A stretch of DNA of 64,000 bases, taken from NCBI RefSeq assembly GCF_004379255.2, contig NC_056034.1:2854501-2918500 (forward strand), in the 5' to 3' direction. The stretch is from Salvia splendens (lineage: Eukaryota; Streptophyta; Magnoliopsida; Lamiales; Lamiaceae). Position 1 is the stretch's first letter. Every line of letters begins with the position of its first letter. Both the position numbers and the translations under genes were made by a program. The notes below the pieces were generated by a model. That model ran no database searches, was not told the DNA's origin, and worked only from the letters and a program-made list of their open reading frames with translations. Of the stretch, positions 32,701-44,619 are shown in pieces.

Positions 32701-34243
32701 ATGGATTCGAACGGGGCGCTTTCCCTTGCAATCAGAATGAGCAACAATAGAGGGATGAGTTTGTCGTTCAAAGGTCTGGGATCCAACGACACGAGGGTGG
32801 GGACTGAGAAATCTAACCGGATACTACCCCCTTATCCGTTGACAGGGTCGAACGACAATCCTTTCCAACTATCGGCGATGAATACTAACGACTATGAGGT
32901 AACCGATACGGAGCCGATAACAAGCCTGGGATGAGCAAGGGAAATAACCAGCGTATGCATATTGACTAAAGAGGTACAAAACGAAGGAATCGTTACATTT
33001 GGCTCTCATCTACGTTGACATGTCGGAAGACCTCATCCTCGACAGTAACCAAAAGTTCATGATGTTTTTTTGGACTGGATTATCGAGAAGTACAATATGA
33101 GCCGGCTGAAAGGAACACCCACGTGATTACGATGTGCTATGGAAGCATTGGTCTCGGGTGCAAAAGAACGTGACCCACTTTGCTAGGATTATGGTCAATA
33201 TCTAGGAGACATGGCATACTGACCATAGTTTTGTTATTTTTATTGAAGGATCTCTTCTTCGGAGGAGAAAAGGATTTTCAAGTTCCATGAATTTTGAGCA
33301 CTCCCCTAGAGGAGCCCCAAATTCAATGGTAAGCCAGATGCTGAATTTGGCGCGTAGAAGAACCAAAGTCTCAGTCGATGCAAGCACTCCATGAGCGAAA
33401 GAGGTGCAACCATCGACCTGAAAACTAGGGCTGGCAATTTTCGACACGACACGATAATCTGACACGAATCCGCACGAAATTATTGGGTTGGGGTCAAGTC
33501 TTATTGGATCCGTGTCCTTATCGGGTTGACCCATTAAGAACCCGATAATTTCAGGTTGGGTTCGGGTCGGATGCGGGTCGGATACGGGTAACCCATTAAG
33601 AAATAATATTATTATTTTTATTATTATTTAAAAATATATATATTACTTTAATTTTTTAATTTCTTATAAATTAGGTTTAAATAGTATAAAACGAATTTTA
33701 ATTGTGTAAATTAGGTTAAAAATTAAGGTTTAATCGTGTAATATTAGGTTTTAATCGTGTAATATCAGGTTCGGGTTGTTATCGTGTCGTGTCAACCCAT
33801 ATTATATCGTGTCGATAACGGGTTCGTGTCGGGTGCGGGTCGTGTTCGGATTTGAAGGTAGCAGGTCGGGTTCGTGTTCGGATTTACAGTTTCCTTAACA
33901 GGTCGGGTTCAGGTTAGGCCTTATTGGGTTGGGTCATTATCAGGTTGACCCGATAACGACCCAATCCGCACGATTTGCCAGCCCTACTGAAAACGAATGG
34001 ATACAATACCCGCCAACTACGCCCGTCTCCCAGCACCCAAAGTCGTTCCATGGGGGCTAGAACGACGAATGGGAGGGGTTTGGTGGGTCCGAGCACTGAA
34101 CCGCCCCCACCTGGACCCGCCTCGACTCTATATAGGGTTGCTTTTGCAATAAGAGCATTTAAACAAACTCTCAAGTTCCGACAATTGGACGGGTTGATCG
34201 AGACACATACGTCGTCGATTCCCAATTGGCCCTGGGATATATA
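32701..34243 (+). pseudogene. Harbinger Myb-like accessory protein, multiply broken
   Basis: The head (MDSNGALSLAIRMSNNRG) and a later stretch with DMSEDLILDSNQKF-like wording, then IIEKYNMSR in another frame and FARIMVNI in a third, recall the SANT/trihelix part of these proteins. At least three frame changes and several stops separate the pieces, and the hAT MITE splits the 3' part. The last piece (KTNGYNTRQLRPSP, GPSTEPPPPG) resembles the linker and ends near 34243. No function is expected. Confidence 0.55.
33426..33986. mobile_element. hAT-type MITE with 8-bp target duplication
   Basis: The termini are TAGGGCTGGCAATTTTCG and the complement of TAGGGCTGGCAAATCGTGCG. The 8-bp CTGAAAAC is present on both sides (33418-33425 and 33987-33994), which is diagnostic of hAT. 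The interior is packed with GGGTTCGGGTCGG/CGTGTCGGGT-like repeats in both orientations and a central AT-rich block. It has no coding capacity. It lies inside the broken Myb pseudogene. Confidence 0.93.
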
Positions 34244-34709
34244 ACTCATGATTAATGAACTCCATGTCGACCTAAAGTCGAAGAAAGTCGACAGGATGCA
34301 GTTTAAATTTTTTAAATTTTGTAGGACTTGTAATTTTCAATTTTTTTACTTGGTGCTTTAATGATTTTTTTAATGAAGCAAATTAGTAGTAGTAATTTAT
34401 TGTGTTATGTAGTAGGGGTGTTTCCTATGAACCTTAATAAGAAATCGAGTTGCCAATTGCTAATTGATAAATCATCTTTATGATCTTATTTAGTATTGTG
34501 TATTGACCTTAACTTCATTATAGTAGTACATCTCTATTTCCTTAAAAATATTTCAATTGATTATTTTAATACATATGCAAAAATGAATTTATTTCATTAA
34601 TCATAGTGCATCAACTGTTTTTTATTGCTGGATGAGATTAACGATTAGGAAAATAAACGCCGGGTAGCATGAAATCAATTGTAATAAAACAAACACACAT
34701 TGTACTCCA

Positions 34710-34717
34710 TATAAATA
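34710..34717 (+). promoter_or_regulatory. TATA box of the TRAF-type zinc-finger gene
   Basis: TATAAATA lies upstream of a probable 5' UTR exon ending at 34826 (CAG/GTGAAA). The next exon resumes at 35498 after TTTTACAG, so the 5' UTR is split by an intron of about 670 bp. Confidence 0.6.
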
Positions 34718-35511
34718 GTACGAGCCTACAAATCAACCGTTGACGAACACAGACGGTTAGAAGCAACAGCAATCCATCAGCTCCGAGAGAAGACGCATAC
34801 GAGCCAGAAATTTATTTTTATCTCAGGTGAAACAATTTCTGCTCAAAATTCTGTGACGTTTTAAAATGCTTTCCGCTTTTTTTAATTTTGTGCCGTCACT
34901 CTGAGATCGTCAAATGCATTACCGGTTTAATGATTTCATTTCTCCGTAATTCGATAAAAATTGGCCTTTTCTTCGTCGGATCTTCCTGCTATTTTGTTCT
35001 CTGTTTTTCTTTGATAGAATTGACTAAGGAGAGATTGATGCGATTAGATGGATATATGCAAATGCAGTTTGATTTTCTTTTGTTATTTTCTTTATTGTAA
35101 CGGTGTACAAATTATGTTGGGCGTTGGTTCATCACTCTGATCTAGCTAGGTTTATTTGTGATTTACAATCTAGTCAACGTTTTTTTGGTTTTATTTTTAT
35201 TTTTGTGATTTGAAAGAATGCAAGTCTATATGATAATTCGTATCATTTGTTGTATGTTTGACATCCATTACATCGTATCTTAAACCATCTAATGTTTACT
35301 CTTCTTTATAGTGATAGGAAGATAGCACAAAAGGTTGATTCGCTTGAAAAAACTATTTTTTGTTACAAATAAGAGATCATGTTTGGCTAGGATTAATTTA
35401 TTGAGGAGAAGGAATAGCGATCTAGTGCTGCATTTTTCAGTAGCTGGAGGATTAATTTATTGATTTTGCATTGGCAGTATCTGATTTGATTTTACAGTTG
35501 TCTTCTTAGAC

Positions 35512-37293
35512 ATGGATCCACCTACTAAAGGTATCGTGCTTAAACCCGAGAAACTCGAAGAAGAAAAGGAGGGTGGGCCTTTGCTTCATTGTGATTTTTG
35601 TGATGCTGACGTAGTTGATAAAATAGCTCAATCATTTCTTCCTGGTTTGGCTTCGGCATGCATTGACAACACTACTGGTGGTCTCTTTAAGACCCTTGCT
35701 ACTGTGGCTGTTGACATCAGAAAGGAAATGATTGATTACCTTATCCAAAGAAGTGAAAATTTTGTAGCTGAGTCAGTTGTCCTAGAAGGTGGTGGGGATG
35801 TGGCAGTATCTGCAGACCCTTATGATATTATATCTGATTTTGTTGATGATTTTGTCCATTCAAAAAGAAATTTCTTCAGTCGAGTTTCAGGATGGCTACT
35901 TAGTGAGAAAAGAGAAGACTGGATAGACGATCTTGTGCAGGAGATGGAGATAAATGGTTTTTGGTTGCTAAACCGGAGGAGCACAGTTGCACAAACGCTC
36001 TTGAAAAATCTTGATTTCAGAAATACATATCATTGCAACATGAACTTCAATTCTCCGGAAGATTTAGAAAAGCACAAGTTGAACTGCGATTTTAGGACAT
36101 TGTCCTGTGGAAATGAGGGGTGTGATTCTTCCTTTAGTGCGGCTCAGATGGACCATCATGATTCTACCTGTCCTTTTAAAATGCTTCCATGCGAGCAGAA
36201 GTGCCCAGATATCATAATGAGACGTGAGATGGACAGACATTGCATCACTACATGTCCAATGAAGCTTGTCAAATGCCCTTTTCACTCAGTAGGGTGTCAA
36301 TCCACTGTTCCTCAACGCACAATCGAGCAGCACAGGTCTGATAATCTCCCCACCCACTTGCTCTATATCCTCCAGGTTTCTCACAAGGAAGCATCACCAG
36401 AAGCTCTGAAGCAAAGGGTACAAGAACTGGAAAAGGTAAGCTATAAAAACTGGTTGGCATCTGCTAGTGTATAACTGCTATATGCAACTTACAAAAAAAT
36501 TGGAGATGTGAAGAGGGTCTAGTGTGTTTTGTAAAAGCTAATGGGCCCTTTAATAAGTTTTAGTAAACTGATGCTGAATGGAATAAACATATCAGTCTAG
36601 TTGAAATACTATAAACATACTATGTAATACTGAATACTATAAATTTAGCATGTTTTGGTAGTTGCTTTGGATGTCTGCAACCTCTTTGGCTACTCAAGAA
36701 AATTATATGGTCGTAATATCTTCCTAAGATTTTCAAAAGTAGATGTGTTTTGTTATACTTGAGAAAACAAAATAGTTCAAGCAAAAACGAGTATTGATTT
36801 CTTTCTAACCTGTTTTTATTCTCATGAACAGTTAGCATCTCCTGGACGATTAGCATCAGCTCGTGATGCTAGATCTTTGACGCATGTGGTCAAGGATCTT
36901 GAAGCAAAGCTTGGGCCTATAAAGGTAAAGACAATTAAAGGAAGTGATGAAGAGGTTAAAGATTTGATTGATCTACAGGAGGAGAAGATAGATACAGAGG
37001 CTAAGATGAACGTGGCCGCTAAACCAGTGAAGTTTGATGAGGTTCCTGCTGTAAAGGAAGCAACTGCTAACTCACACTCGGAAGGCAGTGATCATGGAAA
37101 GAAAGAATTAATGGAATCATTTGGTGATGCCTCACAGAGAAACGAGGATCAGGTGATAGCATCAGATTCTGTGCCAGATATGAATAAAGATTCATCATCT
37201 CAGAGCGACCATTCATCCAAAGAAGTGGCCAATCCCATTAAAGAAGTGGCTTCCACACCAGCCATCCAACATGACTTATCCCCAAATGAATGA
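35512..37293 (+). CDS. TRAF-type zinc-finger protein
   Basis: There are two coding exons, 35512-36435 and 36832-37293, giving 461 aa. Residues about 27-165 hold a helical domain of unknown function (CDFCDADVVDKIAQSFLPG, AVDIRKEMIDYLIQR, SGWLLSEKREDWIDDLVQ). Residues about 170-285 carry repeated Cys/His pairs typical of TRAF-type zinc fingers (YHCNMNFNSPEDLEKHKLNC, LSCGNEGCDSSF, HHDSTCPFKMLPCEQKC, CPMKLVKCPFHSVGC). A charged, low-complexity C-terminal tail (KEVASTPAIQ near the end) follows. It resembles Arabidopsis At1g09920 (from memory). No MATH or RING domain is present, so it is not a canonical TRAF ligase. The partner is unknown. Confidence 0.88.
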
Positions 37294-37535
37294 ATCAACC
37301 ATTGTCAACAATGACTCACCTCGTGGGGAAGTAGATGTAATATATAGATAAAATACACACAACATTAATTGAGATCGTATAAGTTAAGGCATCAGGACAC
37401 ACAGAAGAGTTGCAGATGAGTTCAGTTTTGTCACTGTTCCATTTTTTCCCACCTCTTGATCATATTTATATAAACTCGTTTCGTTCATTCCTTTGCCATC
37501 TATAAAATTCATCAGCTGAAAATATAAGTATCCTA

Positions 37536-37594
37536 CAAGCCATTGGTTTGTTTGCCGATACAGAGTCTATATTGGCATACAAACCAATGGCTTT
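37536..37594. repeat. Short hairpin, 25-nt arms with 9-nt loop
   Basis: The left arm contains AAGCCATTGGTTTGT. The right arm contains its exact complement ACAAACCAATGGCTT and continues in pairing with about three mismatches over 25 nt. It lies about 240 bp past the stop of the zinc-finger gene, possibly in the 3' UTR. It could fold in RNA. It is too short for a typical plant MIRNA unless the stem extends beyond what I can align. Confidence 0.75.
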
Positions 37595-37599
37595 CCCGT

Positions 37600-38780
37600 G
37601 AAATATAATTTGAGTGCAGACTATGCAGTGAAGTTTATTTAATAATTGGATTGTTGTATCAACATCTAGTTTTTCTGTGTACTGCATGCAAACATAGATA
37701 TTCAGATATAAAAAGGTATGGGAATGAAAGTTGCAAATGATCTGAGTAAAAAGCTTTTGATTGGATTGGCATTTGTAGTTTGCTTTGCTATTTTCTGTGG
37801 TGGGAATCTATGCAAATAAAGAGGATGGAAAGGAATTGAAACTAGTAGTCAGATATATGTGGCTGTTAATTTGGTTTTGTAGTGAGAAAAAGAAACTAGT
37901 GGTTTGATTCTTGAAATTGTACTGAAACTTTCCCCACCAACTTCAAGCAAGTGCTGCACTGAAACTTCCCCCCACTGAAAGCTGTTATTTCTGTAAAAAA
38001 CAAAATGGAGTTATAAGCTAATTTAAGATTCTGTACATATGTTTTGGAGTAATTATCAATAAGTGTTGCGATAAAGATGATTCCCAGTTTTTATAAGAAA
38101 AAGAAAAAGTAGTTTGTGTTTGCAAAGAGTATATGCACATGGATCGTGGAGATTTTGAAGAATTGACGATGCTTCCTCATGTGTGCTATACCACATGCAC
38201 ATGTGTTTTGAATTTGGAAAAAGATCTCTAGGTTCCACCCTCCTCATTTCACCTATACTATATATAGATTGTTTTCATTGCCAGTTGAGGTACAATTTGA
38301 GAGAGAGACACACAAGCAGAGGAAAATCTATGTTTCTGTTTCACTATTTTAAGAAACTGTCAGATTAACATTATTACTACAAATACATTATCAGGAGGTC
38401 CTCTCTCCGTTTGGTTTTCAGCTTCTATCTCATTGAATCCGTACATCATTTATCTGTATCAATCACATTACGTTTCTGTTCAAGATTCTTGCATTAATCG
38501 GAGGTATTATATCAAAAAAATCCCATCTTTTTTTGTTAATATTCGTTTTCCGTTTTCTCTGTTTAAAGAGCACATTGTTTTGGGGTTATGGAATCCATGA
38601 TCATGCATTTCCTTCTTTATTGTATTGTCCATGTTGTATATCGCTTCACATATTATTTATTCAATGCGCCTTAATTCATTCTCACCAATAAAAATTGGTA
38701 GCCGATTGTCTAAGATGGTGATCATATTCTGTGCAGTCTGCTCTACGATACATATATATATCCCGTTGGTTCTGAGAGGA
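37600..38780. other. Intergenic and 5' leader of the IQM gene
   Basis: TATATATAG at about 38258-38266 could be the promoter of the IQM gene. CTGTGCAG shortly before the ATG at 38781 looks like a splice acceptor, so a 5' UTR intron is likely. No other gene was recognised. Confidence 0.4.
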
Positions 38781-40885
38781 ATGGGAGTGACTTTTTCATG
38801 CCAATTTGCCGATTTTGATGATTTGGATGCTCAGTTAGAGTGTGTCTTATTTAGCGGCAAGGTTATCCTGGATGCAAAAGCTATTGAATTTGAGACCATT
38901 GATTGTGGAAAGGTGATCCTTGAGGGGTCTCTTAGCATTGGAGGAAGGGACTTGGACCCTGTAGTCTCTCCAGAGGAGCATATGATGCCTCAAGCTCTGC
39001 CCAAATCTGATGATCTTAGACATGAAGCAGCCTTAAGGTTGCAGAAGACGTACAAAAGTTTTAGGACTCGAAGGCAGCTTGCTGACTGTGCAGTCATAGC
39101 CGAGCAGAGATGGTACCAATCTGCTGATAATGATTATGTGTTTGTTCTGTTCTGTTCTGAGTATTATTCTTCGGTCTTGTCCAGGTGGAAGCTGTTAGAT
39201 TTTGCTGAGCTCAAACGTACTTCTGTGTCCTTCTTTGATATTGAGAAACCAGAAACCGCTGTTCAGCGTTGGTCTAGAGCAACGACCAGAGCTGCAAAGG
39301 TGTGTTAGAGCATAGGAATGATTCCTTACTGCCATTGGTTATTGGATTTTTAAGTTCAACTTCTTCATTAGGTAGGGAAAGGTCTGTCAAAGGATGAGAA
39401 GGCGCGTAAACTTGCCTTGCAGCATTGGCTCGAGGCTGTAAGTTTGCAAATTTTTCTTTCTCCTCGATTTACTAATGGATTTACCTCTAACAATACTCAT
39501 CTCCACTCTCGTACGTAGATTGACCCTAGACATCGATATGGTCACAACCTGCAATTCTATTACATTCGTTGGCTCCAATGTGAGAGCAGGCAGCCCTTCT
39601 TTTACTGGTAAGGCAAAGATTTGCATGCCTCTTAAATCTCAATGGTTTAAGAATGTGATGATTGAAGTTTGATTTGCAGGCTAGATGTTGGAGAAGGTTG
39701 GAATGTGAATCTAGAGAGATGCCCTAGATCGAAACTTCAACAGCAATGCATAAAGTATCTTGGGCCGGTAAGATCTCTAAGAGATTCGTACAAATATGTA
39801 ATGGAAGCTTGAGTGATCCTTGGTGGTTGCAGGCAGAGAGAAGCGCGTACGAAGTGATGATATCAGATGGGAAGTTTGTGTACAAGGAGAGCGGGAAGCT
39901 TCTAGACACCAAGGAAGCAGGGGAAGATGTGAAATGGATCTTTGTTCTAAGCGCGTTGAAGGTGCTATACGTGGGGAAGAAGAGAAAAGGCGGGTTTCAA
40001 CATTCCAGTTTCTTGGCTGGTGGAGCTACACTATCAGCTGGACGTTTGGTTGTACAAAATGGTATCCTCAAGGTAAAATGTGTGTTCTTATCACGTTTTA
40101 TTTATTTATCTTCGCTGCCAAATTGTCCCTTGGTGTTAATACTGACTTACTGAGCCTGATACATAGGCGGTTTGGCCTTACAGTGGACACTATCTCCCAA
40201 CAGCAGAAAATTTTGAGGCACTAATGACATTTCTTTTAGTACACAATGTTGATCTCAGTGGTGTGCAGGTCAGATTACATATATGTATATGGGAACATCA
40301 GCTGTTATGTTTGTAAGCAAATTGATTAGTTTTTTGGTGCAGAAAGCTCCAGATAATGAAGAGGAAGCAGCTGGTATTCCGCTTCGTAGAATCAAATCGG
40401 TACCTGCAGAGGTGGGGAAGCAGGATGCCGAGAATATGCATATATCAAAGTGGTCCCGGAGACTACAGTCCAAAATCAGTCTGCTTAATATTCCGGCAAG
40501 GACAGAGGAATTCTTCTCTCCAAGATATGTGGAGAGCCCGACGGATGGATACGAGACAGCAGATGACTCTCTATCAGAGTCAGAGTCAGACTCAGACTCA
40601 GATACGGAGTTCCTGATCTCAAAGGAGAATCTGTTCGAGGAGGAAAAAGAGGAAGAGAAGGCGGTCTCAGAAGAGAAGATAATGAAGAGAATAAACTCAC
40701 ATAAAGGGATAAGATCATATGAACTGGCACAGAGCCTGTGCTGCAAATGGACAACGGGAGCGGGTCCTCGGATAGGATGCGTGAGGGATTATCCGGTGGA
40801 GCTGCAGCTGCGTGCGCTCCAGGAGGTCTGCTTCTCTCCCCCTCCCAGACACACTCTCCCTCGCATAACCACTCCACCAACCTAA
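38781..40885 (+). CDS. IQ domain-containing protein, IQM family
   Basis: Eight coding exons: 38781-39112, 39185-39299, 39372-39437, 39519-39607, 39680-39767, 39833-40072, 40167-40268 and 40343-40885. They total 1575 nt, or 524 aa. MGVTFSC is the family-typical start, although the frame is open further upstream. The IQ calmodulin-binding motif is at about 84-104 ([18 protein letters not shown]). The conserved IQM body follows: [87 protein letters not shown] and [11 protein letters not shown]. An acidic run ([13 protein letters not shown]) lies in the C-terminal third. Arabidopsis IQM1 binds calmodulin and promotes catalase activity. Which paralogue this is cannot be told. Confidence 0.92.
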
Positions 40886-41202
40886 AGCTTTAACCTATTC
40901 TACTTCGCCAACATCTCATTATAAGTGTAAACCGGTTTAACAGTAGTGAAATCAAGATTTTTGATTCATGTTTTATGTATATTAAATAGATGAGAACAAT
41001 GTACATATATTTGTCACCTGTTTTTTACCAATCAAATCTCAACTTATATACAGTTAAAAAGGTGCATCAGTGCATGGTGTGGCCGAACAACATACATACA
41101 TAATGCTGCAAACGAAACAGCTTCCTCTCTTCTACAAACAACATTGCATATTCCCACCGGATGGATGTTCTTCTCTGTCTCATAGAATTGCAACTTCTCT
41201 GG

Positions 41203-44200
41203 CTAGATAAAAGGAAATAAAGCATACTCCGCATAAAACAGATTCCATATGAACCGGTAAAAATTAGAGATCGCTTCCTGCAAGATTCAACTATTTGAAT
41301 TAACTTGACATAATTGGTAAAATATGTAGAGTTCATGCTGCTTAAAAGATGCTACATTTCTCTTATTAACTTAATCAAGAGTCGAGACATATAAATTATT
41401 GCTCAAGTTTTTTCAGAAACTCCCATGTGGATGGAAAACTAACCTTGGTTTGCTTAAATCATGCGATTCAAAACAGTATATAAACAGAAAATAACACATT
41501 AGTTAGAATTACCTTTGTATAGTTTGCCCTTTCCAGTACCCAAGCCTGCAATACACAACAATTTCAAATAATTAAAATAATGACTTACACTTAATCATCT
41601 CAAGATTTTGGAATTTATGCCTTGCAATGTTGCAGAAGAACTAGCTGAAATTATAATTAGTCGCGCCTCTAGAGTGGAGAAGATTAATTATTTGAAAAGG
41701 TATTAACAGCTCCATACTGGAGTTGCAGCTTGCATAGTAGTGTAGGAACTTTTCTATTTGCAGCTGGAACTGAAGCTCCATAAGCAATTTGTTAACCAGG
41801 GGGCGATATATGTTCAGATTTGCCATAGTAGTTTTTTTTATCTTGAAGAGGAATATGTCAAGCTAGAGTAACAAAAATCATAAAATGAGCTGATCTAAAG
41901 AGCAGACTAATTCAGGGATCGTGCATAAAGGCATACACAATAATAAAAAAAATACCTGGAAAAGTAAACATAAGGCCAACGTAGCATGTGTAGGTATCAT
42001 CAAGCTTCTCTTAAAGGCCTGCAGTATGTTATCATCGAGTGTTACAATTTGAATCATTTCACATAGAGTATATGATAGCTGTGAACCTACCTGAGGCAAG
42101 TAAACTGCTGCTGCTACAGAACCAATGTAATTTATCAACAGGAGCCCAGATCCAAGCAATGCAATATTTCTCACGCCAAGCTTTGTTGCCAAAGTATCAA
42201 TCTGAAATCTATCAATTAATACTGAAATGTGAGATTTTAGTCATCGGACAAGCCTCTTATATCAGAAAGGACTTAATCTGGAAATTTAAAGCAAGAGTAG
42301 GAAAAACCATTAGTTTATTACCACCAACAAAAAGTTGGTTTAGGACTTACTTGCGATCACCTTCAACGTCTGGAAGATCTTTAGTTATTGCAATAACAAG
42401 AGCAAATAATGTTACAAATGAGGTGATGAAGGCAACTGGATAGCTGCAGATGGAAATTCGTCATGAAACATTGAAACTTCAATCAGGAAAGCAAGCAGAG
42501 AAGCATAATTGGGAATTGGCATAAAAATCTATTTTAAAATGTATTGAGGATTTCAGTTTTTTTACCTACTGTCACTTGTGATCTATGTGCAGATGAAAGT
42601 GAGTAAGAAATTGTTCAACAATTTACCTCCATTCAAATGTCAGACCAAGGGCAGCTCTTGTGGCATAGTAGACACCGTAGTTGAGGAGGAATCCTCGAAC
42701 CTGCAAAACAGTTCTATGCACATTAATGTCTATGAAATACTAAGGTAAAACCGACTATCGAATTTATGTATGTTAGTTCGGCTGAACTATTTGGTTCCCT
42801 CAACAAGTTCCCTTGGACCTTGCAGGAAATCACATACAAGGAGACACCAGAATTAGGATTCAATCGTAGGTACAGCTTCACTAATCAAAGGGTGCTTCTT
42901 ACCAAAATTTCCATCCTGTTGGTGCTCTGGGGGAGTATAGTTCATGTTTCTGATAGTATCATATATTTCAAAACTCTTATTCTATGTTACATAGTATGTT
43001 TCAAAACCAATTACACCCCAACTTCTTTCTGGGTTGTTGTGTCAACGACACCTTCTGCCAGCCATGTAAATGGCTAGTTGACAAATTTGATGCTAACACA
43101 GAGCATTGACAAGAACTCTGATCATAAATCTAGAAGCTATAGTCCAGGTAAGTTAAAAAAAAAGTAGCAGGCATTGAGTAAAATCATACCGTAGCTATTA
43201 TAAGAAATGCTACAACAGGAAATCTCTTCATCCGAAGTGGGGGCACAGAATAGATGGTTCCAAGGAAAAGGCCAAAACAATAAAGTTTAGTAATGAAAGG
43301 ACCAAAGTTGAGCCCAACTAATGCAACACCGGCAGCAGCAAGAAACAACACTAAAATCCACGCAGACTGTTCTGAGAGATCTCCTGCAGCTATAGGCAAG
43401 TAAGGTTTGTTCACCCTGCAAAAGAGAGTGTAATGTTTAAGGCAAACGAAAACCAATATCTGTTTAAAAAATGCAAGCATTGAAACAAAAGTAAAAGTTC
43501 GTTTTCAACCCTTACTTGTCAATACCAACATCATATATCTGATTTATGCCGACTATGTAACCATTTCCGCAAATGAGTGCTAGAAGTCCGGATAATGCTT
43601 TAAGCAATAATGACCACCTTATCAGATTTGGGTTCTCGATTAAAGCTCTGGTTACTAAAGAACTGAACAGGAAAGACACAAGTAGAGCAGATTAAACCTT
43701 AAGTTTAAAGACGCTGGGGGAAAAGAATGGCGATAAATTTCTCACAAAGATCCTAAGGTAGTTCCACGTATCGTATGGGGTCTCAGAAATCTCCAAAATG
43801 CATCCCTGAATTGGAGGACTTTATTCAGCTGTGGACCAGTTCCCGCTGCATCAACTTTAGAGCAGGCCTGAGAAATTAAACTTTCATGTGAACTCCATCG
43901 CTAACTACTTTCAGTTTGACCATTTAAATTAACATGATCTACATATATATTTTCCCTTTTTAATCTCACACAGAGGATATATAGCTAATAGTCTGAACTT
44001 AAAAATTCAATCAGCAATTACCAGGGCATTCTGAAATGACACACAATATCTTTAAGTGACTTGGAAATTGTCAAATCCTTTGACAAATCAAAATGATGAG
44101 CCTTCAGCATTATATGAAGTTAAGTTTTAGTAAGTGTTAATACGAGTTTCAGTCTAAGGACTAAGCTTGTTAATCAAAGTAAGCATTGATGCATTTTGAC

Positions 44201-44466
44201 CAGGCAACAAAGTAGAAATCGAAGAAGCATTGGCATTCAAGGTGGAATTTTGAATATGAGAAAAGGGAAAAGGAAATAAAAAGTCGAATGGAACATACCA
44301 AGATGAAATGGCGGCGGCGGATTGCGGCGGAGGGGAATTTAAGAGAGGCGTTGGAGAAGTGGAGGTAGGAAGGGGCAGCGGTGGTAGCGGGAAGCTTGAG
44401 TCTGCAGCCAGAATTGGAAAAGGGGGCAATCTTGAGAGCGGAGCAACATGGAATTGAGAGCTCCAT
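41203..44466 (-). CDS. HST: Homogentisate solanesyltransferase, chloroplastic
   Basis: Ten coding exons: 44466-44299, 43867-43746, 43662-43516, 43415-43190, 42700-42627, 42443-42351, 42208-42091, 42018-41956, 41545-41513 and 41277-41203. They total 1119 nt, or 372 aa. The first exon is a Ser/Ala/Arg-rich plastid transit peptide. The mature part begins [20 protein letters not shown]. The UbiA prenyltransferase motifs are [20 protein letters not shown] and [10 protein letters not shown], the two Asp-rich sites that bind Mg-diphosphate. They lie in a multi-spanning hydrophobic protein that ends [20 protein letters not shown]. It condenses solanesyl diphosphate with homogentisate in plastoquinone-9 synthesis at the plastid envelope. 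The wording fits HST (PDS2) better than the tocopherol enzyme HPT. It converges with the IQM gene (317 bp apart). Confidence 0.94.
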
Positions 44467-44530
44467 CTCCGTCAGTCACGACAGCTCTGCCAAAATTTTG
44501 TCTAAAAGAGATTTGTGGTCGTGACGACGC

Positions 44531-44538
44531 TGACGTCA
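44531..44538. promoter_or_regulatory. TGACGTCA palindrome in the HST promoter
   Basis: A perfect CRE/C-box-like bZIP site about 65 bp upstream of the HST ATG. Two TGGGCT site-II-like words follow at 44562 and 44612. A regulatory role is inferred from motif and position. Confidence 0.5.
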
Positions 44539-44619
44539 TTTCCTTCTACCTCAATTGATCTTGGGCTAGTGGAAGAAGCCCTACTTTTAATTCCTGAAAA
44601 AAAACGTAGTTTGGGCTTT

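Larger units (their letters stand above)
32462..34400 (+). mobile_element. Decayed Harbinger Myb-type element
   Basis: A GC-rich zone (32470-32590) resembles the subterminal region of the intact elements. It is followed by CTCTATAAATAC near 32613, a candidate TATA box, and a broken Myb-like ORF. No clear right terminal repeat was found, so the borders are approximate. A hAT-type MITE is inserted at 33426-33986. Confidence 0.5.

Noticed and set aside
34888..35100. 70-aa ORF upstream of the TRAF-type gene
   Set aside because: It lies within the probable 5' UTR intron and has no domain.
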